Part shown: piece by piece, positions 37,607 to 45,372 of the stretch | Layout of the letters: each line of letters begins with the position of its first letter | How positions within the stretch are numbered: the stretch's first letter is position 1 | NCBI RefSeq assembly: GCF_024611995.1 | Contig: NZ_CP102509.1 | Coordinates: 2,418,001 to 2,482,000, forward strand | Source: Streptomyces sp. NBC_00162 | GTDB taxonomy: Bacteria; Actinomycetota; Actinomycetes; Streptomycetales; Streptomycetaceae | Direction: 5' to 3' | Length of the DNA: 64,000 nucleotides | The notes under the pieces: model-generated | Told to the model about the DNA's origin: nothing | Seen by the model: the letters and a program-made list of their open reading frames with translations, nothing else | Database searches by the model: none | Translations under genes and position numbers: made by a program

Positions 37607-39081
37607 TGCTCGACCGTCTCGACCACGCGCTGCGCAGCCGCCCCGAGCGGCCGGCCGTACTCACCGCCACGCGGACCGGCGCTCCCCGGATCCGGGCCAC
37701 CCGCGGGGAACTCGCCGAGCTGTCCGACGCGTTCGCCGCCGCCCTGCACGCGCGCGGGCTGCGCGCCGGGGACACCGTCGGCGTCGCCGTACGGCCCGGG
37801 CCGCGGGCCCTCGCCGTGCTGCTCGCCCTGTGGCGGCTCGGGCTGCGCGGGGCCGTGCTCGACCCGGGCGCGGGGCCGGACGTGCTGCGCGCCCGGCTGT
37901 CCCTGGCCCGGCCCTCACTGGTGCTGGCCGACGCGGCCGCACAGGCGGTCGCGGGCTGGGCCCGGCCGCTGGCCCGCCGGGCGCGGCTCGCGCTGCCGGA
38001 CCTGGCCGAGCTGGGTCCGGTGGCCACCGTCGGGCGCCGGCTGCCGGGCTGCGCGCCCGCGCTGGACCTGAGGGCTCCCCGGGCGGGGGTTCCCGTACAC
38101 GGGGACCACAACGGGGACGCGGTGATCGTGTTCACCTCGGGGACCACCTCCCGGCCGCGCGCCGTCGTACACACCCGGTCGAGCCTGGCCGCCGGGATGG
38201 CCACGGTCTCCTCCCTCTTCGACGCGGCCCCGGACCAACCCGTCCTCGGGGGCACCTTCTTCGTCCTCGTTCCCGCGCTGACGTGCGGCGCCCCCGTCGC
38301 GCTCCCGGCCCGCGACCCCCGGGTGCTGGCCCGCCAGCTGCACCGGCTGCGCCCCCAGGACACCTATCTGACCCCGCCCGGGCTGCGGGACGCGCTGGAC
38401 GCGGGCGCCCGCTTCCACGGCCGGGTCTGGACGGGCTCCGCCCCGGCCGACGCCGCCCTGCTGGAACGGGTGCGGGAGGCGGGCGCGGCGCAGGCGTGGG
38501 GGGTGTACGCGCTCACCGAGCTGTTCCCGGCCGCCGCGGTCGAGGCCCGGGAGAAGTCCGCCTTCGAGGGCCCGGGCGACCTGGTCGGCGCCCCGCTGCC
38601 GGGCGTCCTGGCCAAGCCCGACGCGGACGGCGAGCTGCTGCTGGCCGGGGCCGCGGCCCGCGACCGCTACCTCGGCGAGGAGCCCGACGCGTGGGTGCGT
38701 ACGGGCGACCGGGCGCGGCTGGACGGCGCGGGCCGGATCGTCCTGGAGGGCAGGTGCAAGGACATGGTGCTGCGCCGGGCGGAGAACATCTATCCGGGGC
38801 TGTACGAGCCCGCCCTGCACGTGCCCGGGGTGGAGCTGGCCGTGCTCGTCGGAGTCCCGGCGGGTGACGGCGACGAACGGCTCGTCGCGGTCGTGCAGCC
38901 GGGCCGGGGGGTGCGTGAACCCGCCCTGCGCGCCGGGCTGTCGGGCCCCCTGCGGCGGATGGGATCCGCTCGTCCCGACGCGCTGCTGTTCGCCCGGATC
39001 CCGCTGGCGGGGCGCTCGCGCAAACCGGACCGGGCGGCGACCGCCGCCCTCGCGGCCCGTCGCCTCGGCGGGTCGGCGTGA
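37606..39081 (+). CDS. AMP-dependent acyl ligase (OleC-like candidate)
   Basis: 491 residues, TGATG-coupled to the glycosyltransferase gene. ANL-superfamily architecture: P-loop FTSGTTSRPRAVVHT near residue 175 deviates from the consensus TSGTTGxPKG at three positions. WGVYALTELFP takes the place of YGxTE, VRTGDRARLD is the hinge-region Asp motif, and SRKPDRAA carries the C-terminal Lys. Such enzymes adenylate fatty acids, or as OleC turn beta-hydroxy acids into beta-lactones. Operon context favours OleC; the altered P-loop and shorter length leave room for a changed reaction. Confidence 0.82.
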   Translation: MLDRLDHALRSRPERPAVLTATRTGAPRIRATRGELAELSDAFAAALHARGLRAGDTVGVAVRPGPRALAVLLALWRLGLRGAVLDPGAGPDVLRARLSLARPSLVLADAAAQAVAGWARPLARRARLALPDLAELGPVATVGRRLPGCAPALDLRAPRAGVPVHGDHNGDAVIVFTSGTTSRPRAVVHTRSSLAAGMATVSSLFDAAPDQPVLGGTFFVLVPALTCGAPVALPARDPRVLARQLHRLRPQDTYLTPPGLRDALDAGARFHGRVWTGSAPADAALLERVREAGAAQAWGVYALTELFPAAAVEAREKSAFEGPGDLVGAPLPGVLAKPDADGELLLAGAAARDRYLGEEPDAWVRTGDRARLDGAGRIVLEGRCKDMVLRRAENIYPGLYEPALHVPGVELAVLVGVPAGDGDERLVAVVQPGRGVREPALRAGLSGPLRRMGSARPDALLFARIPLAGRSRKPDRAATAALAARRLGGSA

Positions 39082-40166
39082 GGGGGCACGCGCGGGCCCG
39101 GCGGCGCGACCGCCGGGTCTATCTGCGCAGCCATCCCCTGCTGTTCGGGCTGCTCGCCGCCACGCGCGGGCGGCCCGTGCGCCGGCTCGGCCGGACCCTG
39201 CTGGTGCACGACGCGGGCGCCTACCGCGAGGCGCTGACCCGGCTGCCGCTGGACCGTACGGCGGCCGGTACGACGGGCGGGGCCGCGCGGGCCGCGCTGG
39301 GCGGCAGCGGCGGGGTGCTGTTCGACCAGGAGGGCAGCGGGCACCGGGCGGACCGGCGCGGGCTGGCCGGGGAGCTGGGCACGGCCTCGGTCGCGCGGCT
39401 GCGTTCGGTGTGGCAGCCCTTGCTCGTACGCCGCCTCTCTCCGCTCGCCGAGGGCGGCGAGGTGGACCTCGTCGAGCTGTCGCGGGAGCTGGCCGGGGCG
39501 GTGGTCTGTGCGCTGCTGGACTGCGCCGCCGATCCGCGTGCCGTCGCGCGGGCGGCCGCCGAGGCCGCGGCGGCGTCCGTACGCAGTCACCTGCCCGGGC
39601 CGCGCCGACCGGGTGCGCAGGCCGCGGCGGCCCGGGCGGCCGACCGGCTCCGGCGGCTGCTGGGGCCCGCCGACGAGGCGCTGTCCGCGATGGTGGCGGT
39701 GGCCGCCGTGAACACCACCGTGGCCGCGCTGCCCCGGTCGGTGGCGTGGTGCGCCGACGCCGGACTGTGGGACCAGGCCGCCGACGAGGCGCTGCTGCCG
39801 GTGCTGGCCGACGAGCTGCTGCGGGTCACGGCGGCCTCGCCGCTGCTGCCGCGGGTGGCCGCCTCGCAGGGGTCCGTCGGCGGCTGCCCGGTGCGCGGCG
39901 GCGACCGGCTGCTGCTGGTCGCCCGGCACGCGGCCGAGGCGCACCGGCGCGACCCGGACGCCCGGGAGCCCGCCGGTCCGGGCCTGGCGCACCTGGTGTT
40001 CGGGGCCGGGCCGCACGCGTGTCCGGGGGCCGGGGCGGCCCGCTTCCTGCTGACCGACGTACTGGCCGCGCTGGCTCCGTACCGGCCGGTCGTGACGCGG
40101 GCCCGGGTGGACCGGCGGGCCGCGCTGCCCGGCTGGCGCTCGCTGACCGTGCGGGCGGGATCATGA
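39078..40166 (+). CDS. Cytochrome P450, short form
   Basis: 362 residues, GTGA overlap. Haem ligand Cys315 in FGAGPHACPG, ExxR as ELLRVTAASP in the K helix. The I helix is poorly marked: AVAAVNTTVAALPRSVAW lacks the usual acid-Thr pair but has Thr-Thr. The protein is about 40 residues shorter than typical bacterial P450s and begins directly with RVYLRSHPLLFGLLAA. It probably oxidises the product of the operon; the unusual I helix may mean a peroxide-type or specialised reaction. Confidence 0.87.
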   Translation: MRGHARARRRDRRVYLRSHPLLFGLLAATRGRPVRRLGRTLLVHDAGAYREALTRLPLDRTAAGTTGGAARAALGGSGGVLFDQEGSGHRADRRGLAGELGTASVARLRSVWQPLLVRRLSPLAEGGEVDLVELSRELAGAVVCALLDCAADPRAVARAAAEAAAASVRSHLPGPRRPGAQAAAARAADRLRRLLGPADEALSAMVAVAAVNTTVAALPRSVAWCADAGLWDQAADEALLPVLADELLRVTAASPLLPRVAASQGSVGGCPVRGGDRLLLVARHAAEAHRRDPDAREPAGPGLAHLVFGAGPHACPGAGAARFLLTDVLAALAPYRPVVTRARVDRRAALPGWRSLTVRAGS

Positions 40167-41116
40167 GGGCCGCCCGTATCGCGGTCACGGGTGCCAGCGG
40201 CTTCTGCGGCGGGCACGTCGCACGCACGGCTTCGGCGGGCGGTGCCGAGGTGGTGTGCCTGGGCCGCAGGCCCGGCCCGCTGGGGGAGCACCGCTTCTGG
40301 GACGCCGCCCAGGGCGATCTGGACCTCACCGGGGTGGACCTGGTGGTGCACTGCGCCGCCGCGGTCGGCGATCCCGCCCCCGGCTCCCGGGCCGAGGCAC
40401 TGATGCGCGAGGTCAACGTGGGCGGTACGCGGCGCCTGCTGAGGGCGGCGGACGGCCGGCCGGTGGTCTGGGTGAGCAGCGCCAGCGTCTACGACCCGCG
40501 CCTCGACCGGCGCCTGGTCACCGAGGAGCATCCGCGCGCGGGCCAGCTGAACGCCTACGGCCGTACCAAGGCGGCCGGCGAGGCCCTCGCCCTGGCCGGC
40601 GGTGCGGTGGTGCTGCGGCCGAGGGCGGTCTACGGCCCCGGCGACACCCAGCTGCTGCCCCGGCTGCTCTCCCGGGTCCGGGCCGGGACCCTGCTGCTGC
40701 CGGGACCGGACGTGGAACTGAGCCTGACGGCGGTGGAGAACCTCGCCGAGGCCTGTCTGGCGGCGGCCGGCTGGCCCCCGGGCGCCTACAACGTGGCCGA
40801 CGCCGAGCCGTACGCCCGCGACCGGGCCGTACGGGAGGTCCTGCGGGCCCACGGCGTCCGGGCCCGGATCCGGCACCTGCCGCTGCCGGTGGCGCGTGCG
40901 GCGGCCCGGTTCGCGGAGTCCCTGCCGACCGCCGAACCGGCGCTGAGCCGCTACGCGGTGGACCAGCTCGCCCACCCGGTGGTCCTGGACACGGCCAGGG
41001 CCCGGTCCCGGGGCTGGACCCCGGGCCGGACCCTGGCGGACTACCTGGCCTCGGTGGCCGAAGGCGGCCGGAGCGGGCGCGTCAGACCGTCGCCATGGCT
41101 CCCGCGTCGGCGATGA
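40163..41116 (+). CDS. NAD-dependent epimerase/3beta-HSD-type reductase (OleD-like)
   Basis: 317 residues, ATGA overlap. Extended SDR: cofactor motif VTGASGFCGGHVA at the N terminus, Ser in VWVSSASVYD and YGRTK for the Tyr-Lys pair. LRPRAVYGPGDTQLLPRLL resembles the OleD/3beta-HSD substrate region. OleD reduces the beta-keto acid made by OleA to a beta-hydroxy acid for OleC. Fifth and last gene of the operon; its 3' end overlaps the convergent conservon gene by 35 bp. Confidence 0.88.
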   Translation: MRAARIAVTGASGFCGGHVARTASAGGAEVVCLGRRPGPLGEHRFWDAAQGDLDLTGVDLVVHCAAAVGDPAPGSRAEALMREVNVGGTRRLLRAADGRPVVWVSSASVYDPRLDRRLVTEEHPRAGQLNAYGRTKAAGEALALAGGAVVLRPRAVYGPGDTQLLPRLLSRVRAGTLLLPGPDVELSLTAVENLAEACLAAAGWPPGAYNVADAEPYARDRAVREVLRAHGVRARIRHLPLPVARAAARFAESLPTAEPALSRYAVDQLAHPVVLDTARARSRGWTPGRTLADYLASVAEGGRSGRVRPSPWLPRRR

Positions 41117-41675
41117 GCCGGTCGAGGAGCGAGAGCAGGCAGGCGCGGACGTCCTGGCGGGAGCGGGCGTCCAGCATGAGGACGGGGGTGTTCGGGTCGC
41201 GCAGGTGCAGCGCCGCCCCGATCTCCTCGGCGGTGTAGGGCTGCTCGCCGTGGAAGCAGTTCGCGCCGACCACGAAGGGCAGTCCGCGACTCTCGAAGAA
41301 GTCGACCGCGGGGAAGCTGCGGTCCAGGCGCCGCGTGTCGACCAGCACGATCGCCCCGAGGGCCCCGTTCAGCAGGTCGTCCCACATGAACCAGAAGCGC
41401 TCCTGGCCCGGCGTACCGAACAGGTAGAGGACGACTCCGGCGTCGGTGAGGGTGAGGCGGCCGAAGTCCATCGCCACGGTGGTCACCGTCTTGGACTCGA
41501 TGCCGTCGAGGTCGTCGACGCCGACACCGGCGGCCGTCAGCCGCTCCTCCGTACGCAGGGGCTCGATCTCGGAGATCGTCTCGACCAGGGTCGTCTTGCC
41601 GACTCCGAATCCCCCGGCGATGAGGATCTTGACGGGGGCCGCTTCCTGCGGGGCAGGAGTGTCATATCCGGGCAA
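41082..41675 (-). CDS. cvnD: Conservon GTPase-like protein CvnD
   Basis: 197 residues. P-loop AGGFGVGKTTLVE at residue 20, switch-region LFGTPGQERFWFMWDD, and LVDTRRL. These are features of the MglA/Rab-like small GTPases encoded last in Streptomyces conservons. The usual NKxD is replaced by ANCFHGE. It is expected to act with CvnA-C in a membrane-associated signalling complex resembling eukaryotic G-protein systems. Its start overlaps the cvnC end by 14 bp. Confidence 0.93.
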   Translation of the reverse strand: MPGYDTPAPQEAAPVKILIAGGFGVGKTTLVETISEIEPLRTEERLTAAGVGVDDLDGIESKTVTTVAMDFGRLTLTDAGVVLYLFGTPGQERFWFMWDDLLNGALGAIVLVDTRRLDRSFPAVDFFESRGLPFVVGANCFHGEQPYTAEEIGAALHLRDPNTPVLMLDARSRQDVRACLLSLLDRLIADAGAMATV

Positions 41676-42027
41676 GGTTGTCCCTGATTCTCATGAGCAG
41701 GTGGACGTTGGTGGTCTCCGCCCTTTCCAGGGGCGACCGGTGGTGGATCAGCCCGCGGTCCGCGAGTTCGCCCAGGAGCAACGTCATCGGGGTGAGGCGG
41801 ATGTGCATCCGGGCCGCTATCTCGGCGACCGCCAGGCCGCCGGGTTCCGCGCACATGGCCAGGATGGTCCGCCACTCGGTGGGCAGGCCGCCCTGGGCGT
41901 CCCCGCCGACCGCCGCCGTGATCGTGGTGTCCATGGTGAGGACGGTGTGCGGCGCGGCCGTACGCCCGTCGGTCAGGGCGTACAGCCGCGTACGGCGGCG
42001 GCGCGCGGGCTGCGGACCTTCCGGCAT
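41662..42027 (-). CDS. cvnC: Conservon DUF742 protein CvnC
   Basis: 121 residues. The ATG at 42027 shares its A with the cvnB stop (TAATG), a coupled start; an upstream start at 42069 was rejected. RLYALTDGRT is followed by a winged-helix-like DUF742 fold (EIAARMHIRLTPMTLLLGELADRGL). Partner of the roadblock and GTPase proteins in conservon signalling. Confidence 0.92.
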   Translation of the reverse strand: MPEGPQPARRRRTRLYALTDGRTAAPHTVLTMDTTITAAVGGDAQGGLPTEWRTILAMCAEPGGLAVAEIAARMHIRLTPMTLLLGELADRGLIHHRSPLERAETTNVHLLMRIRDNLARI

Positions 42028-42434
42028 TACGATGCCGGCGCCTGGACGCGCTCGGGTGTGCTCAGCCATTCACCGAGCGCCTGGGCGGTCCGTACGGCCT
42101 CGCCTCCCAGTTCCCCGAGCCGCGCCTTGCGGGAGGTCACCACGATGAGCGTGCTGCCCTCCCCGCACCCGACGATGCAGAGGTAGCGGTCGTCCATCTC
42201 GACCAGCTGGCGGATGACCCGGCCTCCGTCGACCTCCCGGGATATCGCCTTCATGGTGGCCGCGATGCCGGAGGCCGCGGCGGCCATGCGCTCCGCCTGG
42301 GGCTCGTCCAGCAGGTAGGCGCTGAGCTTGATGCCGTCGTTGGACAGGAGCACGGCTCCCTGGACGCCCGCGATCCTGCTCAGGTTGTTGTCCAGGACGC
42401 TGTAGATCACGTCGTCGGAGGATGTCGTCGTCAT
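42027..42434 (-). CDS. cvnB: Conservon roadblock/LC7 protein CvnB
   Basis: 135 residues. LLSNDGIKLSAYLL, ASGIAATMKAISREVDGG and YLCIVGCGEGSTLIVV match roadblock/LC7 proteins, which act as GTPase-activating or dimerisation partners of CvnD-type GTPases. It overlaps cvnA by 4 bp. Confidence 0.94.
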   Translation of the reverse strand: MTTTSSDDVIYSVLDNNLSRIAGVQGAVLLSNDGIKLSAYLLDEPQAERMAAAASGIAATMKAISREVDGGRVIRQLVEMDDRYLCIVGCGEGSTLIVVTSRKARLGELGGEAVRTAQALGEWLSTPERVQAPAS

Positions 42435-44791
42435 GGCTGATCCTGTCGGAGCTCTGCTTCCACTGCCTGGGTCCCCTGTTCGTAGTCCGCCCAGGCGTCG
42501 GCCACCTCTTCGGGTGTAGCCGTGTCCTGGCCGGTGGCTGATTCCGGTGCGCGGGGCGCCCGGAGCTGTTCGGCGATGTGGGTCTGCGGGACGCGCTCGG
42601 GGAGCGCGGGCCGCGCCGCGCCCTCGCGCGGCACGGGGCGGGCCGCGCTCTCTCGTCGCGCCGGGAGTGCCGGGAGCGCCGGCGGCGGCGTACGGTCCGC
42701 CGGCCGGGCCGCCGACGGCTCGCGCGGACGCTCGGGCAGCGCACGGCGCGCGGGCGCGGAGCCGCTGTGCAGGACCAGTTCGGGCTTGGGCTCGTCGGCG
42801 GTGACGCGGGGCGCGGGGAGCGCCGGCGGCGAGGGCCGGAGCGCCTCCCGCTCGGTGCGCACCAGCAGTTCGCCGGGAAGGATCACCACGGCGGAGGTCC
42901 CCCCGTACACCGAGCGGCGCAGGGTGACCGTCGCCCCGAGCTGGTCGGCGAGGTGGCCGACGACGAAGAGTCCCAGGCGGTGCGCGTTCTGCGCGAGAAC
43001 GGAGTACGGCGGGGCCGCGTGCAGGCGCCCGTTCATCTCCTCGTAGCTGGCGGGGGTCACGCGCGGTCCTCGGTCCTCGATCTCGACCGACAGCCCGTCC
43101 GCGACGAGTTCGGCGCGGATGACCACCTTCGACCTCGGCGGGGAGAACCGGGTGGCGTTGTCCAGCAGCTCTGCCAGCAGATGGCTGACCTGGCTGATCA
43201 CGCTGGGTTCGAGGCTCGTCTCGTCCAGGGCGTGCCGCTCGATGCGCCGGAAGTCCTCGACCTCCGCGGCCGCTTCACGCAGCAGGTCGGCGACGCGCAT
43301 GGGTTCGGTGTGCGGGTCGGGGACCTCGCCGCCCGACAGGATGAGCAGGTTCTCGATCTGCCGCCGCATGCCCACCGTCAGCTGGTCGGACCGCATCAGT
43401 TCGGCGAGCAGCGCCTCGTCGTGACCGAAGGTGTCCTGGAGGTCCTCGGTGAGGCTCAGCTGACGGCTGACGAGGTTTCCGGTGCGCGAGGCGATGCCCG
43501 CGGCGAACAGGCCGAACCCGTGACGCTCGGCCGCGAGCTGCCGGTGCCCGTCGACGGATACGGCGACGGCCCGGGCGAACGCGTCGCTGATGCGGCCGAC
43601 CTCGTCCCGGTCTCCGCGCACCGCCGGCAGGGCCTCGGTGTCGACGGACTGCCCGCGCTGGAGCCGGGCGACGACGTCGGGGAGGGTCTCCTCGGCGACG
43701 GTCACCGTGCGTTCGTGCAGGTCGTGCAGACGGCGGAGCACCGACCGCGTCGTGAACACGACGACGGCCACGACGAGCAGCAGCCCGCCGCCGCTTCCCC
43801 CGATCAGCCAGGCGACCTCGGTCTCCAGCTCCGCGGCCTTGGCCTCGCCTCGCGTGAGCACCTTCCGCGCCCGGTCGATGTTGAGCGTGGCCATCTGCAC
43901 CGAGAAGTTCTCGTGCGCGGAGCGCCAGCCGCCCACCTCGGCAGGCAGCTTGATGCCGGATGCGAGGTCGGTGTGGTCGGAGACGATCGCGTTCTCGATA
44001 CGGTTCTTCGTCTGCCAGTCCGGGGAGGCGACGATCCGGTCGTAGAACCGCCGGTCCCCCACGGGCAGATACGGCACGACCCACGTCTCGTACAGGTACC
44101 GGTGGGCTCCCACGGCACTGATGAACTGGTCGAAGCCGGCGGAGTTCAGTTCCCTGGACGGCCCGGCCAGGGCCAGGAGCGTGTCCTCGCGCGCCACCAT
44201 CTCGGTGGCCGAGAGCATGGACACCACGGGCCGGCTCTCCTGGGCGAGTTCGGCGTCCTGCGCGTGGCTGAACTCCTGCTGGTACGCCTGGATGACCGTG
44301 CCGATCACGCCGGTGTAGTAGGTGAGCGTGGCGTCGGCGCCGCCGGTGCGGGCGTCCGCGCGCTGGCGGTACGCGGCCAGTCCGTCGAGCCGCTTGTTCA
44401 CTTCCGCGAAGGACGTCCCCGAACCGGCCGTCAGCCGACGGACTTCGGCCGCGGCCCGGTCCGTGGCCTCCCGCCGGTTCCGCAGTTCCTCCTCGGCTCC
44501 GGCGGCGCCCGCCCACAGTCCGGCGGTCATCGTCCGCTCGGCCTGCATGTCGACCATGAGCGTGTACAGCGGTGCGCCGACCCGCTCGGCGGCCGCGACA
44601 TCGGCTCGCAGGTGCTCCGATTGCGCGAGCAACCGCTGTGCGGTCACTGCCACTTGGGTGCCCATCGCCACGGTGGGGACCACGGCGAGCCAGATGAGCA
44701 GGGTGCGCAGGCGCGGGGTGCGCAGGCGCGGGGTTCGCCGCCGACGAGCCGTCGACGGCCCTGGCGGACCTTCGGGTTCTATGGGAGACAT
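42431..44791 (-). CDS. cvnA: Conservon sensor histidine kinase-like protein CvnA
   Basis: 786 residues from ATG 44791, preceded by gagga. TM1 is near residues 30-48. A periplasmic NIT-type (nitrate/nitrite sensing) domain has DMQAERTMTAGLW, TM2 is near 330-350 (GGSGGGLLLVVAVVVF), a HAMP follows, then a HATPase with ELLDNATRFSPP, IEDRGPRV and GLFVVGHLADQLGA. The DHp region keeps GLFAAGIASRTGNL rather than a normal His box, as in other CvnA proteins. The C-terminal ~150 residues are Pro/Ala/Arg-rich and probably disordered. A 15-bp tandem duplication (44705-44734) repeats PRLRT near the N terminus. Confidence 0.93.
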   Translation of the reverse strand: MSPIEPEGPPGPSTARRRRTPRLRTPRLRTLLIWLAVVPTVAMGTQVAVTAQRLLAQSEHLRADVAAAERVGAPLYTLMVDMQAERTMTAGLWAGAAGAEEELRNRREATDRAAAEVRRLTAGSGTSFAEVNKRLDGLAAYRQRADARTGGADATLTYYTGVIGTVIQAYQQEFSHAQDAELAQESRPVVSMLSATEMVAREDTLLALAGPSRELNSAGFDQFISAVGAHRYLYETWVVPYLPVGDRRFYDRIVASPDWQTKNRIENAIVSDHTDLASGIKLPAEVGGWRSAHENFSVQMATLNIDRARKVLTRGEAKAAELETEVAWLIGGSGGGLLLVVAVVVFTTRSVLRRLHDLHERTVTVAEETLPDVVARLQRGQSVDTEALPAVRGDRDEVGRISDAFARAVAVSVDGHRQLAAERHGFGLFAAGIASRTGNLVSRQLSLTEDLQDTFGHDEALLAELMRSDQLTVGMRRQIENLLILSGGEVPDPHTEPMRVADLLREAAAEVEDFRRIERHALDETSLEPSVISQVSHLLAELLDNATRFSPPRSKVVIRAELVADGLSVEIEDRGPRVTPASYEEMNGRLHAAPPYSVLAQNAHRLGLFVVGHLADQLGATVTLRRSVYGGTSAVVILPGELLVRTEREALRPSPPALPAPRVTADEPKPELVLHSGSAPARRALPERPREPSAARPADRTPPPALPALPARRESAARPVPREGAARPALPERVPQTHIAEQLRAPRAPESATGQDTATPEEVADAWADYEQGTQAVEAELRQDQP

Positions 44792-44882
44792 CGGTCCTCG
44801 GAGCAGGTGGAGAGCGGGGACGCAAGGGTGCCGATCATAACCAGCCATGGCGAAGAATCGGATAGGTACCTTCCGTAACGAA

Positions 44883-44919
44883 ACAGGACCCCCACCGGTT
44901 CATCCGGTGGAGGTCCTGT
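44883..44919. terminator. Terminator of the murC-msrB unit
   Basis: A 16-bp stem with one mismatch (acaggacccccaccgg and ccggtggaggtcctgt) and a ttcat loop lies 31 bp past the msrB stop. It isolates the conservon from upstream transcription. Confidence 0.8.
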
Positions 44920-44949
44920 GGGACGGCGGAAGGGCGCCCGCCCGAGGGG

Positions 44950-45357
44950 TCAGTCCTCGGCGGGGGTCAGCCGCAGCGAGATGGAGTTGATGCAGTACCG
45001 CTGGTCGGTGGGGGTCGGGTAGCCCTCGCCCTCGAAGACGTGGCCCAGGTGGGAGCCGCACGTCGCGCAGCGGACCTCGGTACGGACCATGCCGTGCGAG
45101 GTGTCGGCGATCAGCTCCACCGCCTCGGTGTCCTTCGGGTCGAAGAAGGACGGCCAGCCGCAGTGCGACTCGAACTTCTCCGAGGACCGGAACAGCTCGG
45201 ACCCGCAGCCGCGACAGGAGTAGACGCCTTCCGTCTTGGTGTCCGTGTACTCACCCCGGAAGGCCGGCTCGGTGCCCGCGAGGCGCAGCACCTGGTACTC
45301 GGACGGGGTCAGCTCCGCCTGCCACTGCTCGTCCGTCTTCTCGACCTCGTACGACAT
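44950..45357 (-). CDS. msrB: Peptide methionine-R-sulfoxide reductase MsrB
   Basis: 135 residues. Two zinc CxxC motifs (SCRGCGSELF and CATCGSHLGHVF), HCGWPSF, and the catalytic Cys in RYCINSISLRL. It reduces the R epimer of methionine sulfoxide in proteins, using thioredoxin. It lies 15 bp after murC and is probably co-transcribed. Confidence 0.96.
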   Translation of the reverse strand: MSYEVEKTDEQWQAELTPSEYQVLRLAGTEPAFRGEYTDTKTEGVYSCRGCGSELFRSSEKFESHCGWPSFFDPKDTEAVELIADTSHGMVRTEVRCATCGSHLGHVFEGEGYPTPTDQRYCINSISLRLTPAED

Positions 45358-45372
45358 GACTCTCCCGCTCCC

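Noticed and set aside
42578..44878. Plus-strand frame of about 766 residues opposite cvnA
   Set aside because: A shadow of the conserved conservon kinase; its translation is dominated by Arg, Gly and Val.
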